This document shows positions 56,259-64,000 of a stretch of DNA of 64,000 nt, piece after piece (positions within the stretch are counted from its first letter, which is position 1; every line of letters begins with the position of its first letter). The notes under the pieces were generated by a model, which ran no database searches, had not been told where the DNA came from, and was given only the letters and a program-made list of their open reading frames with translations. This DNA is from Marinobacter bryozoorum. Its GTDB lineage: Bacteria; Pseudomonadota; Gammaproteobacteria; Pseudomonadales; Oleiphilaceae. The DNA is taken from contig NZ_JAKZAH010000004.1 in NCBI RefSeq assembly GCF_023156245.1, positions 1 through 64,000 on the forward strand, read 5' to 3'. The position numbers were made by a program, and so were the translations under genes.

Positions 56259-57509
56259 TTACTGAAGCGTCAGGGGCATACCGGTCTGGCGCCGGTCTTG
56301 CTGCCACTCTTCCAGGGTGCGGGCGGCTTCGGCGCCCGGCAGCGAGTGGACTACCTCAAAGTAGTCAGCGGAATACTCGTCGGCGAGAACCTGTTCCCTG
56401 GGGCGCAGTTTGACGACATGAACGGACTGCACATTCTGGTGGTCAAACGCCCGCCACTCCTGTTCGTCTTTCAGCAGGCTGTAGCGGTGGCCTTCCAGGG
56501 CCCGAATGACAGCGTCCGTACGAGTAGTGCCAGCACGTTCGACGGCATCCTTGTACTGGTGCACGATGCTGTAGGCGGAGGCGGCCGCTGAGGACGGGCG
56601 CATGTTGTACTGGTCCGAGAACGCCTTTACGAATGCTTCGCCTTGTTCATAACCCTGTTCTACCGGGAGGTTCCACACCCAGGGAGCCGCGCCGATAACA
56701 CCTTCCATAATGGTCGGGCCCACTTGTCGCGCCATTCCCAGGGTGATGTTGGGCACAACGATCTGCATCCGTTCATGGAGTCCCATGGAGTAGGCGATAT
56801 TGATGGCCCGAACCATATCGTCGCCAAAGAGCACCAGTGCCAGCACGTCAGCATTGCTCTCTGCGGCTTCGTTCAGGGCTGCCTGAAAATCGCTGGTCAG
56901 GGCGGTGGGGAAGGGCGTGGTAACACCAGGATGGGCGCTGGTATCGGTGGTGCCGGTGAACTGCCGCAGGGACTCCTCAACCGTCCAGCCCCAGGTGTAG
57001 TCGGCTGTAACAAAGTAGTAGTTGCTATCGCCATGCTCTTTGCTCAGATACCTGCCCAGCGCCTTGGCAGACATCCAGGCGTTGTATGGTTCACGGAACA
57101 TGTGAGTGTGGCCGGCACTGCCGGTTGTGGCGTTGGAATAGGTAAGGGTGCCAAAGTAGATCCGATCCCGCTCTTTTGCGGCCTTGCCCGCGGCAATGGC
57201 AACGGCAGAGGACACTCCGCCAAAAACCATTTGCACGTCGTGGTTGTCGATCAGGTCAGCGGTATTGCGGACACTCCTCTCAGGGTCGCTGCGGGTGTTC
57301 CGGATAACCAGCTCCACTTCCTGCCCCAGGATGCCGCCCTGCTGGTTGACCTCCTCCACGGCCAGGAACGCGCCCAGTCGCTGTTGCAGGCCCTGATCCT
57401 CATACCGGCCTGACTGGGGATAGTTCAGCCCCAGCTTCAGCGTCTCCGCGATGGCAGTCAGGGAAACAAGCGACAGACTTATCGCTATCAGAAGCTTGCG
57501 GATTCTCAT
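56259..57509 (-). CDS. periplasmic substrate-binding protein (branched-chain amino acid/amide type)
   Basis: Protein of 416 residues with a signal peptide (MRIRKLLIAISLSLVSLTAIA) and a type I periplasmic-binding (Peripla_BP_6) fold: KLGLNYPQSGRYEDQG, AVEEVNQQGGILGQEVELV, the DHDVQMVFGGVSS-type hinge segment and ADYTWGWTVEES. Such proteins bind amino acids, urea or short amides, usually for an ABC importer. No permease or ATPase gene is nearby, so it is an orphan: it may serve a distant transporter or act as a sensor. Ligand unknown. Confidence 0.85.
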   Translation of the reverse strand: MRIRKLLIAISLSLVSLTAIAETLKLGLNYPQSGRYEDQGLQQRLGAFLAVEEVNQQGGILGQEVELVIRNTRSDPERSVRNTADLIDNHDVQMVFGGVSSAVAIAAGKAAKERDRIYFGTLTYSNATTGSAGHTHMFREPYNAWMSAKALGRYLSKEHGDSNYYFVTADYTWGWTVEESLRQFTGTTDTSAHPGVTTPFPTALTSDFQAALNEAAESNADVLALVLFGDDMVRAINIAYSMGLHERMQIVVPNITLGMARQVGPTIMEGVIGAAPWVWNLPVEQGYEQGEAFVKAFSDQYNMRPSSAAASAYSIVHQYKDAVERAGTTRTDAVIRALEGHRYSLLKDEQEWRAFDHQNVQSVHVVKLRPREQVLADEYSADYFEVVHSLPGAEAARTLEEWQQDRRQTGMPLTLQ

Positions 57510-57674
57510 GAATAAAGCTCTCCTGTCAGACGGCGAATGGTTTCCGCCCGGTTATGTTGTGGTTATGAAAGGTTGCAAAGGAAAACAACACCGGAAGTGT
57601 TGTCATTACAGCACAAAACCGCAATTGGACCTTGGTTAAAAATGTCGCGGGGCGTTTACAGGGCGTAGAAGCAC

Positions 57675-57703
57675 ATTACCCGGCCACTCCCTGGCCGGGT
57701 AAT
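57675..57703. repeat. strong stem-loop between the SDR and binding-protein genes
   Basis: ATTACCCGGCCA (57675-57686) and TGGCCGGGTAAT (57692-57703) form a perfect 12-base stem with a 5-base loop, 22 bases after the SDR stop. There is no T run on the minus strand, so it is a possible factor-assisted terminator. Confidence 0.6.
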
Positions 57704-57725
57704 AGAAAAAGGCGGGACACTGGTA

Positions 57726-58499
57726 TTAGCCGTGGGCGCCCATACCACCATCGATTCGGTACTGGGCACCGGTCACGAAGCCTGATTCGTCGGATGCCAG
57801 GAACAGCACCACGCTGGCGATATCGTCAGACTCGCCATAGCGACCCAGGGGAATGTCCTTGGTGAGCGCGGCCTTTGCCTCCTCCCCGTGGCCTGGCTGG
57901 AAGCCTTCTTCCAATGAGCGCATCATGCGGGTATTCACTGGCGAGGGGTGTACCGAGTTGACCCGTACGCCATGGGGCCCCATTTCCAGGGCCGCTGACT
58001 TGGTGATACCCACTACGGCGTGCTTGGATGCGACATAAGGGGCCACACCGGGGCTGCCCATCAGGCCAGCCACCGAGGACATGTTGATCACCGAGCCGTA
58101 GCCCTGTTGCTGCATGACCCTGAGCACATGGTGCAGCCCCAGGAACACACCGCGTACGTTTACCGCGATGACTTTGTCGAAATCCTGGATCTTCTGGTCG
58201 GTAATGGGGGCTACCTTGCCTTCGATGCCTGCGTTGTTGAAAAAGATATCAACACGTCCGAATTCATCCATGGTCTTTTTCACGTAGCCGGCGACATCTT
58301 CCTCGCGGGACACGTCGGCGGCCACTGTAACAACCTTGCCGGCATCCTTGAGTTCCCCGGCTGCGGCTTGCAGGTCTTCCTCCTTGAGATCCACCAATAC
58401 CACGCTGGCGCCTTCCTCCAGGAATCGCCTGGCAGTAACCTTACCGATGCCGCCACTTCCGCCTGTGATAATCGCAACTTTGTCTTTGAGTCTTGCCAT
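57726..58499 (-). CDS. short-chain dehydrogenase/reductase
   Basis: Classical SDR of 257 residues. Cofactor motif TGGSGGIGKVTA, with Asp in VVLVDLKEE suggesting NAD(H) preference; NNAG motif FFNNAGIEG; catalytic Ser in INMSSVAG and Tyr/Lys in PYVASKHAV; the ending TGAQYRIDGGMGAHG. The substrate cannot be told. It lies 17 bases downstream of the CBS-PAS-GGDEF gene on the same strand, so the two are probably cotranscribed. Confidence 0.88.
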   Translation of the reverse strand: MARLKDKVAIITGGSGGIGKVTARRFLEEGASVVLVDLKEEDLQAAAGELKDAGKVVTVAADVSREEDVAGYVKKTMDEFGRVDIFFNNAGIEGKVAPITDQKIQDFDKVIAVNVRGVFLGLHHVLRVMQQQGYGSVINMSSVAGLMGSPGVAPYVASKHAVVGITKSAALEMGPHGVRVNSVHPSPVNTRMMRSLEEGFQPGHGEEAKAALTKDIPLGRYGESDDIASVVLFLASDESGFVTGAQYRIDGGMGAHG

Positions 58500-58516
58500 G
58501 ATTCCTTCCTCCTGGT

Positions 58517-60274
58517 TCAGGCGCGGGGCAGGGGTGTTGCCACGGGTTGCGCCTGGTTATTGTCAGGTTCCAGCCCCGAGAGGCGGAACTGGTTTCGTCC
58601 TGCAGCCTTTGCCTGGTACATCGCTTCGTCGGCCGCTTCCATCAGGGATTCGGCGGTTTCGCCATCAAGCGGGTACAGACTGATACCGATACTGGAGCCA
58701 ACCCGGAGCAGGGCATCACCACAGCGATAGGGGCGTGCGTTGGCGTCGATCAGGCGTCGGGCAATCCTGGTGGCGTGTTCGGAATTGTCCAGCTCCGGCA
58801 AGAGCACGATGAACTCATCGCCGCCGAGGCGGGCCAGTGTGTCGTCTTCACGCAGGCAACTTTGCAACCGTGCTGCAATCTCTGTCAGCAAGTGGTCACC
58901 GGCTGCATGCCCGTGAATATCGTTGACGGCCTTGAAATGATCAAGGTCCACGAACATGACCGCGAGCATCTGCTGCTTGCGGTGGGCATGGCGGATGCCA
59001 TGCTGCAGGCGATCTTCCAGCAGACGGCGGTTTGGCAGGCCGGTCAGGGCATCGTAATAGGCCAGTTGGCGGATGCGTTCTTCATTCAGTCGGTGCTGGG
59101 TTATATCGGTGAACAGGCCGGCGTAGTGGGTCACCTTGCCGTCATCATCACGGATGGCGGTAATGGTGAGCAACTCCAGGTAAAGCTCCCCGCCTTTACG
59201 CCGGTTCCAGATTTCTCCGCGCCAGCGTCCGGTCAGGCTCAGGGTCTCCCACATCTCCCGGTAAAACGCAGAATCATGGCGGCCCGAGGAGAGTATGGCC
59301 GGCGTGTGATCGATGACCTCTTCGGGCTGATAGCCGGTCAGCTGGGTAAAGGCCGGGTTCACAAACTGAATCTTCAGCCCGGGGTCCGTGATGATGATCC
59401 CTTCCAGCGAGGACTCGATCACCCGCTCTGCCAGTTGCAGGTGGCGACGGGACTGCGCAAGGGCGGCGTCCCGCTGTTCCAGGGTAGCCCTCAGGTCCTC
59501 CAGGTACATGTGTTCGGCGCCAGCAATCAGGTCCGAGAAACCAAGCAGGCCGATCAGCTCACCCTCCTGGCTGGTGACACCCAGGTGACGTATTCGTTTC
59601 TCCAGCAGCAGGTCGCGGGCCCGGATCAGCGGCTCGTTCAGGCCGATGGTCTGCAGTGGCCTGCTGGCCAGGTCGGAGACCGGAGTGTCCCCGGGGTAAT
59701 TGCCAATAAAATGCAACACGTCCCTTTCCGTCAGAACGCCGGGGCCATGGTCGTCACAGATGATCAGTGCCGCATCATGGTGGGTTTCATGCATTTTCCG
59801 GGCGGCGGCGGAGAGTTTGAGTTCTCCGCGCAGCATCAGCGGGTTCTGACCCAGGGCTGAATGCACTTCACGCAGTCGCAGGTAGGGCTCAAGGCCCTGA
59901 TTCATGGCGATGTCGCTCTGGCTGAGTATGCCAGCAATGCGATCCTGGCTGTCGGTCACCAGGAAGTGCCGCCGATGCTCCTGGCGGAACCGCATGGCAG
60001 CCTCCGCGATACTGGTACCGGTAGTGATCGTCGCCACCGGTGCGCTCATGACATCCGCAATCGGGCAGTGGAGGGAGTCCGGATCGGAGAAATCCACCAG
60101 CAGCGCATCGTGTTCGGTCCAGATGCCCACCGGTACTTTATCGTCCATGACCACAATGGAGCTGCAGCCATGGTCAGCCATCAGCCGGGCGGCACGGTTC
60201 AATGGCATCTCCGGCGGGCAGTGCACGGGCACGCCAGAGCGCATGATGCTCTCGATGGGTAGGTGGTTGGCCAT
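58517..60274 (-). CDS. CBS-PAS-GGDEF diguanylate cyclase
   Basis: Cytosolic protein of 585 residues with no transmembrane helix. Four CBS motifs in two pairs occupy about 1-130 and 130-260, then a linker helix, a PAS domain (about 285-395; VIESSLEGIIITD to GLFTDITQHR) and a GGDEF domain (about 405-565). The active site GGDEF is intact at 484-488, and an inhibitory I-site REDD lies at 475-478, five residues before it, so it should make c-di-GMP under product inhibition. CBS pairs usually bind adenosine nucleotides, which suggests coupling of c-di-GMP to energy state. No EAL domain. Confidence 0.92.
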   Translation of the reverse strand: MANHLPIESIMRSGVPVHCPPEMPLNRAARLMADHGCSSIVVMDDKVPVGIWTEHDALLVDFSDPDSLHCPIADVMSAPVATITTGTSIAEAAMRFRQEHRRHFLVTDSQDRIAGILSQSDIAMNQGLEPYLRLREVHSALGQNPLMLRGELKLSAAARKMHETHHDAALIICDDHGPGVLTERDVLHFIGNYPGDTPVSDLASRPLQTIGLNEPLIRARDLLLEKRIRHLGVTSQEGELIGLLGFSDLIAGAEHMYLEDLRATLEQRDAALAQSRRHLQLAERVIESSLEGIIITDPGLKIQFVNPAFTQLTGYQPEEVIDHTPAILSSGRHDSAFYREMWETLSLTGRWRGEIWNRRKGGELYLELLTITAIRDDDGKVTHYAGLFTDITQHRLNEERIRQLAYYDALTGLPNRRLLEDRLQHGIRHAHRKQQMLAVMFVDLDHFKAVNDIHGHAAGDHLLTEIAARLQSCLREDDTLARLGGDEFIVLLPELDNSEHATRIARRLIDANARPYRCGDALLRVGSSIGISLYPLDGETAESLMEAADEAMYQAKAAGRNQFRLSGLEPDNNQAQPVATPLPRA

Positions 60275-60344
60275 GGTGCTTCCGGTTATGTTTATTGGTT
60301 TGCAGGTATATCTGACATTGTCTGCCGCCGGTCACGGTCCGGTT

Positions 60345-60358
60345 TTGACGGACGTCAA
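60345..60358. promoter_or_regulatory. 14-base palindrome between divergent cyclase and DksA-like genes
   Basis: TTGACG and CGTCAA flank a GA centre: a perfect 6+2+6 operator-like site, 71 bases upstream of the cyclase start and 163 bases upstream of the DksA-like start. A weak promoter candidate for the latter follows (TTGCGA 60374-60379, 16 bases, TACATT 60396-60401). Confidence 0.4.
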
Positions 60359-60520
60359 TTGCTCAGCCATTCTTTGCGATATGCTTACGGTTTTTTACAT
60401 TCTGGCCTGTCTGCCCCTTGTCCGACGTGTGCGACCGGTTGCTTACCCCCCGGCGCAACAGGTCAGGATCGAGTATGACAGGCTGCCCCAGCCAGATATC
60501 ACCGAGGAGGTGGGAACGCC

Positions 60521-60850
60521 ATGTCCAATAACCGAACCGAAGAACTTCAGCGTCTGAAACAGGAGCTGACCCGTCGGCTTGAGCGTTACGAGGCGCACCA
60601 GCACCGGGAAGGTGGCAAGCTGGAGGCGGATTTCTCGGAACAGGCGGTGCAACGCCAGAACGACGAGGTGGTGGACTCCCTGGAGCACGAGGTCCGCGAC
60701 GAACTGCGCCACGTCATCCATGCCCTGGAACGAATCGAGCAGGGGGAAGGCGAGGTGTGTGAGCGTTGTGGTAACGAGATCAATCCGGAGCGCCTGAAAA
60801 TTCTCCCCTGGGCTTCGCTCTGTGTTCGGTGTGCAGAAGCGGCCGAGTAG
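60521..60850 (+). CDS. TraR/DksA family zinc-finger protein
   Basis: Protein of 109 residues. The N-terminal two thirds form a charged coiled coil (about 5-75). The C-terminal C4 zinc finger is CERCGNEINPERLKILPWASLCVRC, complete with all four cysteines. It is shorter than DksA (151) and resembles DksA-related proteins that bind the RNA polymerase secondary channel; the acidic tip cannot be assigned with confidence. GAGGTGGG lies upstream of the ATG. The next gene, a transporter, begins 101 bases later. Confidence 0.85.
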   Translation: MSNNRTEELQRLKQELTRRLERYEAHQHREGGKLEADFSEQAVQRQNDEVVDSLEHEVRDELRHVIHALERIEQGEGEVCERCGNEINPERLKILPWASLCVRCAEAAE

Positions 60851-60951
60851 CCCTTTTCCTGCCCCTGTTCGTACTGACCATTCACTGTCTGCCGGTCGCT
60901 CCCGTTTCCGGGAGTACCGGTCTCCTGCCGTAAGATTAAGGACCGAACACC

Positions 60952-62403
60952 ATGACTCAGACGGGCGATATGTCCTGGAAGATGCCGAAGAGCCGGGTTA
61001 TCGGCCTGTTTACGGGCCTCGCCCTGCTGGTCGTCACGCTGGTCGTACCGCCGCCGGGTGACCTTGGTGTGGCGGCCTGGTCGGCACTGGGCCTGATGAT
61101 GCTTATGGCAGCCTGGTGGGCGACAGAGGCGATTCCTATTCCGGCCACCTCGCTGGTGCCGATCGTATTGATCCCGGCCCTGGGTCTCGGCTCGGTCAGG
61201 GATGCGACTTCACCCTATGCCAATCCCATTATTTTCCTGTTCCTGGGGGGCTTTACCCTGGGCCTGGCGATGCAGCGCTGGAACCTTCACCGGCGGATCG
61301 CACTGCACATCCTGCTATTGGTCGGCACCAGCCCCAAACGACAGATTGGCGGGTTTATGGTAGCGACCGCCTTTCTCAGCATGTGGGTTTCCAATACGGC
61401 AACGTCGATCATGATGTTGCCTATTGGCCTGTCTGTTCTGAGTATGGTGCATGCGCCGGATGAGGACAGTCGCAAGCGCTTTGGTGTCGCCCTGTTGCTC
61501 GCCATTGCCTATTCCGCAAGCGTTGGCGGTATAGCGACGTTGATTGGTACACCGCCCAATGCCCTGCTGGCGGCGTACCTTGCGGGAGAGCAGGGTATTC
61601 CCCTGGGCTTCGCACAGTGGATGGTAATCGGTGTGCCGGTGGCGTTGCTGATGTTGCTTGTGATCTGGTGGTGGCTGACTCGCAAGGATTTCGGAATTGA
61701 CGGGTCCGGCGGTGCCGCAGAGGCAATCCGCGATGAGCTGCGTGACCTTGGTGACCTGGGCAGTGCCGAGAAGCGCGTCGCCCTGATATTTGGCCTGACT
61801 GCCGCAGCTTGGATATTCCGCCCGTTACTGTCCGGTACGCTGCCCTGGCTGAGTGATACGGTGATCGCCATATTGGCCGCCATAGTGCTGTTCCTGGTCC
61901 GTTCTGGCCAGCGGGATGGCAATGCCCTGATGGACTGGGAAAGTGCGCGGGACCTGCCCTGGGGGGTATTGTTGCTGTTTGGTGGTGGTTTGGCGCTGGC
62001 TGGCGTGATCAGCAGCTCTGGCCTGGCTGATGCCATTGCAGAGAGCCTGTCAGCCCTGGATGCGCTGCCGTTGCTGCTGATGGTCGGACTGGTGGTAGCG
62101 GTAATCATCTTCCTCACAGAGGTGACCAGTAATACCGCTACCGCAGCGGCGTTCCTGCCCCTGCTCGGAGCGCTGGCGGTAGGGCAGGGCATCTCCCCGG
62201 TGCTGCTGACCGTGCCGGCGGCCATTGCTGCCAGCTGTGCGTTTATGATGCCGGTGGCTACGCCTCCCAATGCCATCGTTTTCGGTAGTGGCTATATGGC
62301 CATCAGCGACATGATCCGCACGGGTTTCGTGCTCAACCTGGTGGGCGTTGTGCTGGTGACGCTGGTGGGGTACCTGCTTATGGGAGTGGCCTTCTCGGTC
62401 TGA
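60952..62403 (+). CDS. DASS-family sodium:dicarboxylate/sulfate symporter
   Basis: Membrane protein of 483 residues with about 12-14 helices. Both SLC13 SNT motifs are present in the two inverted halves: MWVSNTATSIMMLPIG and TEVTSNTATAAAFLPLL; the first half also has WWATEAIPIPATSLVP, the family signature. It imports C4-dicarboxylates, citrate-like acids or sulfate with Na+; the substrate cannot be told from sequence. Convergent with the deacetylase gene. Confidence 0.9.
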   Translation: MTQTGDMSWKMPKSRVIGLFTGLALLVVTLVVPPPGDLGVAAWSALGLMMLMAAWWATEAIPIPATSLVPIVLIPALGLGSVRDATSPYANPIIFLFLGGFTLGLAMQRWNLHRRIALHILLLVGTSPKRQIGGFMVATAFLSMWVSNTATSIMMLPIGLSVLSMVHAPDEDSRKRFGVALLLAIAYSASVGGIATLIGTPPNALLAAYLAGEQGIPLGFAQWMVIGVPVALLMLLVIWWWLTRKDFGIDGSGGAAEAIRDELRDLGDLGSAEKRVALIFGLTAAAWIFRPLLSGTLPWLSDTVIAILAAIVLFLVRSGQRDGNALMDWESARDLPWGVLLLFGGGLALAGVISSSGLADAIAESLSALDALPLLLMVGLVVAVIIFLTEVTSNTATAAAFLPLLGALAVGQGISPVLLTVPAAIAASCAFMMPVATPPNAIVFGSGYMAISDMIRTGFVLNLVGVVLVTLVGYLLMGVAFSV

Positions 62404-62438
62404 GAAGGTCAGGACGGGCTGGCCGGTGCCCGGCCGCT

Positions 62439-63458
62439 TCAGTCTTCTGGCCTGGAAAGGTCAACCCACTGCTGGGAGAACCAGTAGTAACGTCCTTCGC
62501 CCGCCGGATAGGTGCAGTTATAGCGAAATCGCCGGTTGCCGAAAGGCTCCGGTGCCTGCACCGTGACTGCCTGGTGTTCCGCTTCCAGGGGCAAGCGTCC
62601 CTGGCCTGAGCCAAAACAGGTGAGAGCGCCGGGGCGCAAGTCTTCGGGCAGTTCCAGGATGAGTGTCGGTGGGTTGTCGTCGATGATTCCGTCGGGCAGC
62701 GAACCGGTATCGACCGGCAGTGCACGGCTGCGCAGTTTGTCATTCAAGCTGCTGAGCTGGCCGAAAGGGGTTGCCATGGGAAACCGGGGCAGCCGGCTTT
62801 CGTCTGAGCCCTCGCCGATGGGGCCTGACTGTTGGCCGTAGGCCAGCCAGTTCCGTTCGTCCAACATCTCTTCCAGTGCTGAATCGTATTCTCCGTAGGG
62901 GTAGGCGAAGAGCGTTGCGGTATCTCCGAGGCGGTCGTCGAGGATGGCCTTTGCACGGTCGAGGCTGTCGCTGGCCCGCCGGTGCCAGGCTTGCTGTGAT
63001 TCATCCGGGCGCCTGGCCAGGTGCCCATGGTCATGGCTGTGGTTGGCGATGGTGACGCCGGTTCGTGCCCTGGCTTCTTTCAGTTGAGCCCAGGTCATGT
63101 AGCCCTCGCGGCCCACTGCTTCAGTGTTTACAAAGATAGTGTAGGGCAAGCCAAGTTCGTCAAGCAGCGGGGCTGCAGTGCTCCAGACGGACGCGTAGGC
63201 ATCATCGAAAGTGATGGCGACCTGTTCCTGGTCGTTCAGTGTGCCGTCCAGTGCGGCCCGTGTGGCGGACTCCAGTGGCACCACCTCCAGTCCCAGTTCG
63301 CCGATGCGTGCAAGGTGTGACCTGAACAGTTCGGGCGTGGTACTGGTGCTTGCCGGGGTTTGCTCACTGATATGGTGATACTGCAGTACCACCAGGTCGG
63401 CCCGGGCTGTCAGAGGGGCCAGTGCTATCAGGCCCGTAGCCAGGATACGGTTCAGCAT
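62439..63458 (-). CDS. exported polysaccharide deacetylase
   Basis: Protein of 339 residues with a signal peptide (cleavage near ARA/DLVVL). The NodB domain has VLQYHHIS, the metal and base motif ITFDDAYAS, the zinc motif NHSHDHGHL and FAYPYGEYD. A C-terminal region of about 110 residues after the NodB domain is likely beta-rich and without a known motif. It resembles the N-terminal deacetylase half of PgaB-type proteins but lacks the glycosidase half. Its start overlaps the stop of the DnaJ-related gene by seven bases. Confidence 0.85.
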   Translation of the reverse strand: MLNRILATGLIALAPLTARADLVVLQYHHISEQTPASTSTTPELFRSHLARIGELGLEVVPLESATRAALDGTLNDQEQVAITFDDAYASVWSTAAPLLDELGLPYTIFVNTEAVGREGYMTWAQLKEARARTGVTIANHSHDHGHLARRPDESQQAWHRRASDSLDRAKAILDDRLGDTATLFAYPYGEYDSALEEMLDERNWLAYGQQSGPIGEGSDESRLPRFPMATPFGQLSSLNDKLRSRALPVDTGSLPDGIIDDNPPTLILELPEDLRPGALTCFGSGQGRLPLEAEHQAVTVQAPEPFGNRRFRYNCTYPAGEGRYYWFSQQWVDLSRPED

Positions 63459-64000
63459 GGAGAAACTCCCCGGCGGAAGTGGTGCCGTAGCGTAGTGAAG
63501 GCTTCGTTCAGCTGCTGGACCCGGCTGGTGTCGCCCCCGCGATCCGGGTGGGCCTGCATGACTGCCCGTCGGAACCGGTGTTTGACGGTGGCAAAGTCCG
63601 GAGGCACGGTCTCGAAACCCAGTAGCCTGGCGGCTTTTTCCGCAGACTCGGCACCCGGGCCCTGGCCGGCACGGCCGGCCCAGAAGTCATCAACCATGCG
63701 ATGGATGTCGGTTTCGGGCATGCGGTACTGGTCCAGGTCCAGGTAGAAGTCCCTCAGGGGATCCGTGCAATCCGGAAGGCCGGTACCGGCAATCACATCG
63801 TCGCGTGTCAGGCTGATGGTCAGGGGTGAAATGGTCAGGCATTCCCCGCTTGCGGCCAGGTCGTCACGCAGGCGATAGAGCACATGGAACAGCAGGAAAT
63901 GAACCGGATACAGGGCTGCCGGGTCGGCGTAGTTCACAGGGCCGATCAGCTGCCACGGCGGGGCCTGTAACTGGCGGATCAGCTCCAGTTCGGAGAGGTT
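63452..64000 (-). CDS. DnaJ-related protein (5' end beyond window)
   Basis: The frame is open from the stop at 63452 to the window edge, 182 residues seen; the GTG at 63937 is internal because the conserved NLSELELIRQLQAPPWQLIGPV reads through it upstream. The N-terminal DNAJ-related domain includes YPVHFLLFHVLYRLRDDL. The C-terminal J-like domain has FRRAVMQAHPDRGGD, with the HPD motif that stimulates DnaK. Proteins of this type in Pseudomonas have no assigned client. It is probably cotranscribed with the deacetylase downstream. Confidence 0.88.
   Translation of the reverse strand, partial: NLSELELIRQLQAPPWQLIGPVNYADPAALYPVHFLLFHVLYRLRDDLAASGECLTISPLTISLTRDDVIAGTGLPDCTDPLRDFYLDLDQYRMPETDIHRMVDDFWAGRAGQGPGAESAEKAARLLGFETVPPDFATVKHRFRRAVMQAHPDRGGDTSRVQQLNEAFTTLRHHFRRGVSPC

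Overview
The window looks like a stretch of core chromosome from a free-living, probably marine, gammaproteobacterium of roughly 60% GC. Gene order supports this: tRNA-Pro/Arg/His/Leu followed by tig-clpP-clpX-lon-hupB-ppiD, rne divergent from rluC, yceD-rpmF-plsX-fabD-fabG-acpP, and a LysR gene divergent from fpr are all arrangements I know from Pseudomonas and its relatives. The dispersed intergenic repeats and the many marine-type transporters make Marinobacter or a close relative my best guess; this is inference from memory, not a search. I see no prophage, integrase, transposase, insertion sequence, CRISPR array or rRNA operon.

Layout. 1-3.0 kb: an edge fragment, an SH3/coiled-coil membrane protein (YgiM type), a YciI-like protein, a PHP phosphatase and a YecA/UPF0149 protein. 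3.1-8.9 kb: RNase E, a 730-base divergent leader, RluC and a HAD phosphatase. 8.9-17.4 kb: SppA, Maf/YceF, then the yceD-rpmF-fatty acid cluster and pabC-mltG-tmk. 17.4-20.1 kb: an AraC regulator and the PutP proline transporter. 20.3-25.9 kb: aconitase B, MiaE, a repeat-filled spacer, a FinR-like LysR regulator and ferredoxin-NADP reductase. 26-31.9 kb: a conserved lipoprotein, then ppiB-lpxH-LtaS-like phosphotransferase-membrane glycerophosphodiesterase on the minus strand. 32-37.5 kb: glnS, cysS and malate synthase G. 37.5-39.5 kb: a tandem repeat array framed by long inverted repeats, folD, and four tRNA genes. 39.6-48.3 kb: trigger factor, ClpP, ClpX, Lon, HU and PpiD (protein quality control). 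48.5-56.2 kb: Entner-Doudoroff genes zwf-pgl-eda, pyk, edd, and glpK. 56.3-64 kb: an orphan substrate-binding protein, a short-chain dehydrogenase with a CBS-PAS-GGDEF cyclase, a DksA/TraR zinc protein, a dicarboxylate/sulfate symporter, a polysaccharide deacetylase and a DnaJ-related protein cut by the window edge.

Working together: the window holds an almost complete glucose-6-phosphate to pyruvate Entner-Doudoroff route with pyruvate kinase, aconitase and malate synthase G for central carbon flow; the initiation/elongation block of fatty acid synthesis, but with fabH and fabF missing from their usual places; lipid A synthesis (lpxH) linked to a pair of membrane proteins that may handle glycerol-phosphate groups; and the main cytosolic proteases with their chaperone.

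I did not find a clear undescribed multi-gene defence or biosynthetic system. The most interesting items are: the 37.56-37.83 kb array with 27-base perfect terminal inverted repeats; the composite repeat spacer at 23.7-24.06 kb, which shares elements with two other loci; the lpxH-linked LtaS-like/GDPD pair with an altered metal site; the structured 660-base rne leader with overlapping promoters; a near-leaderless yceD promoter; and a tandem operator next to the AraC regulator.
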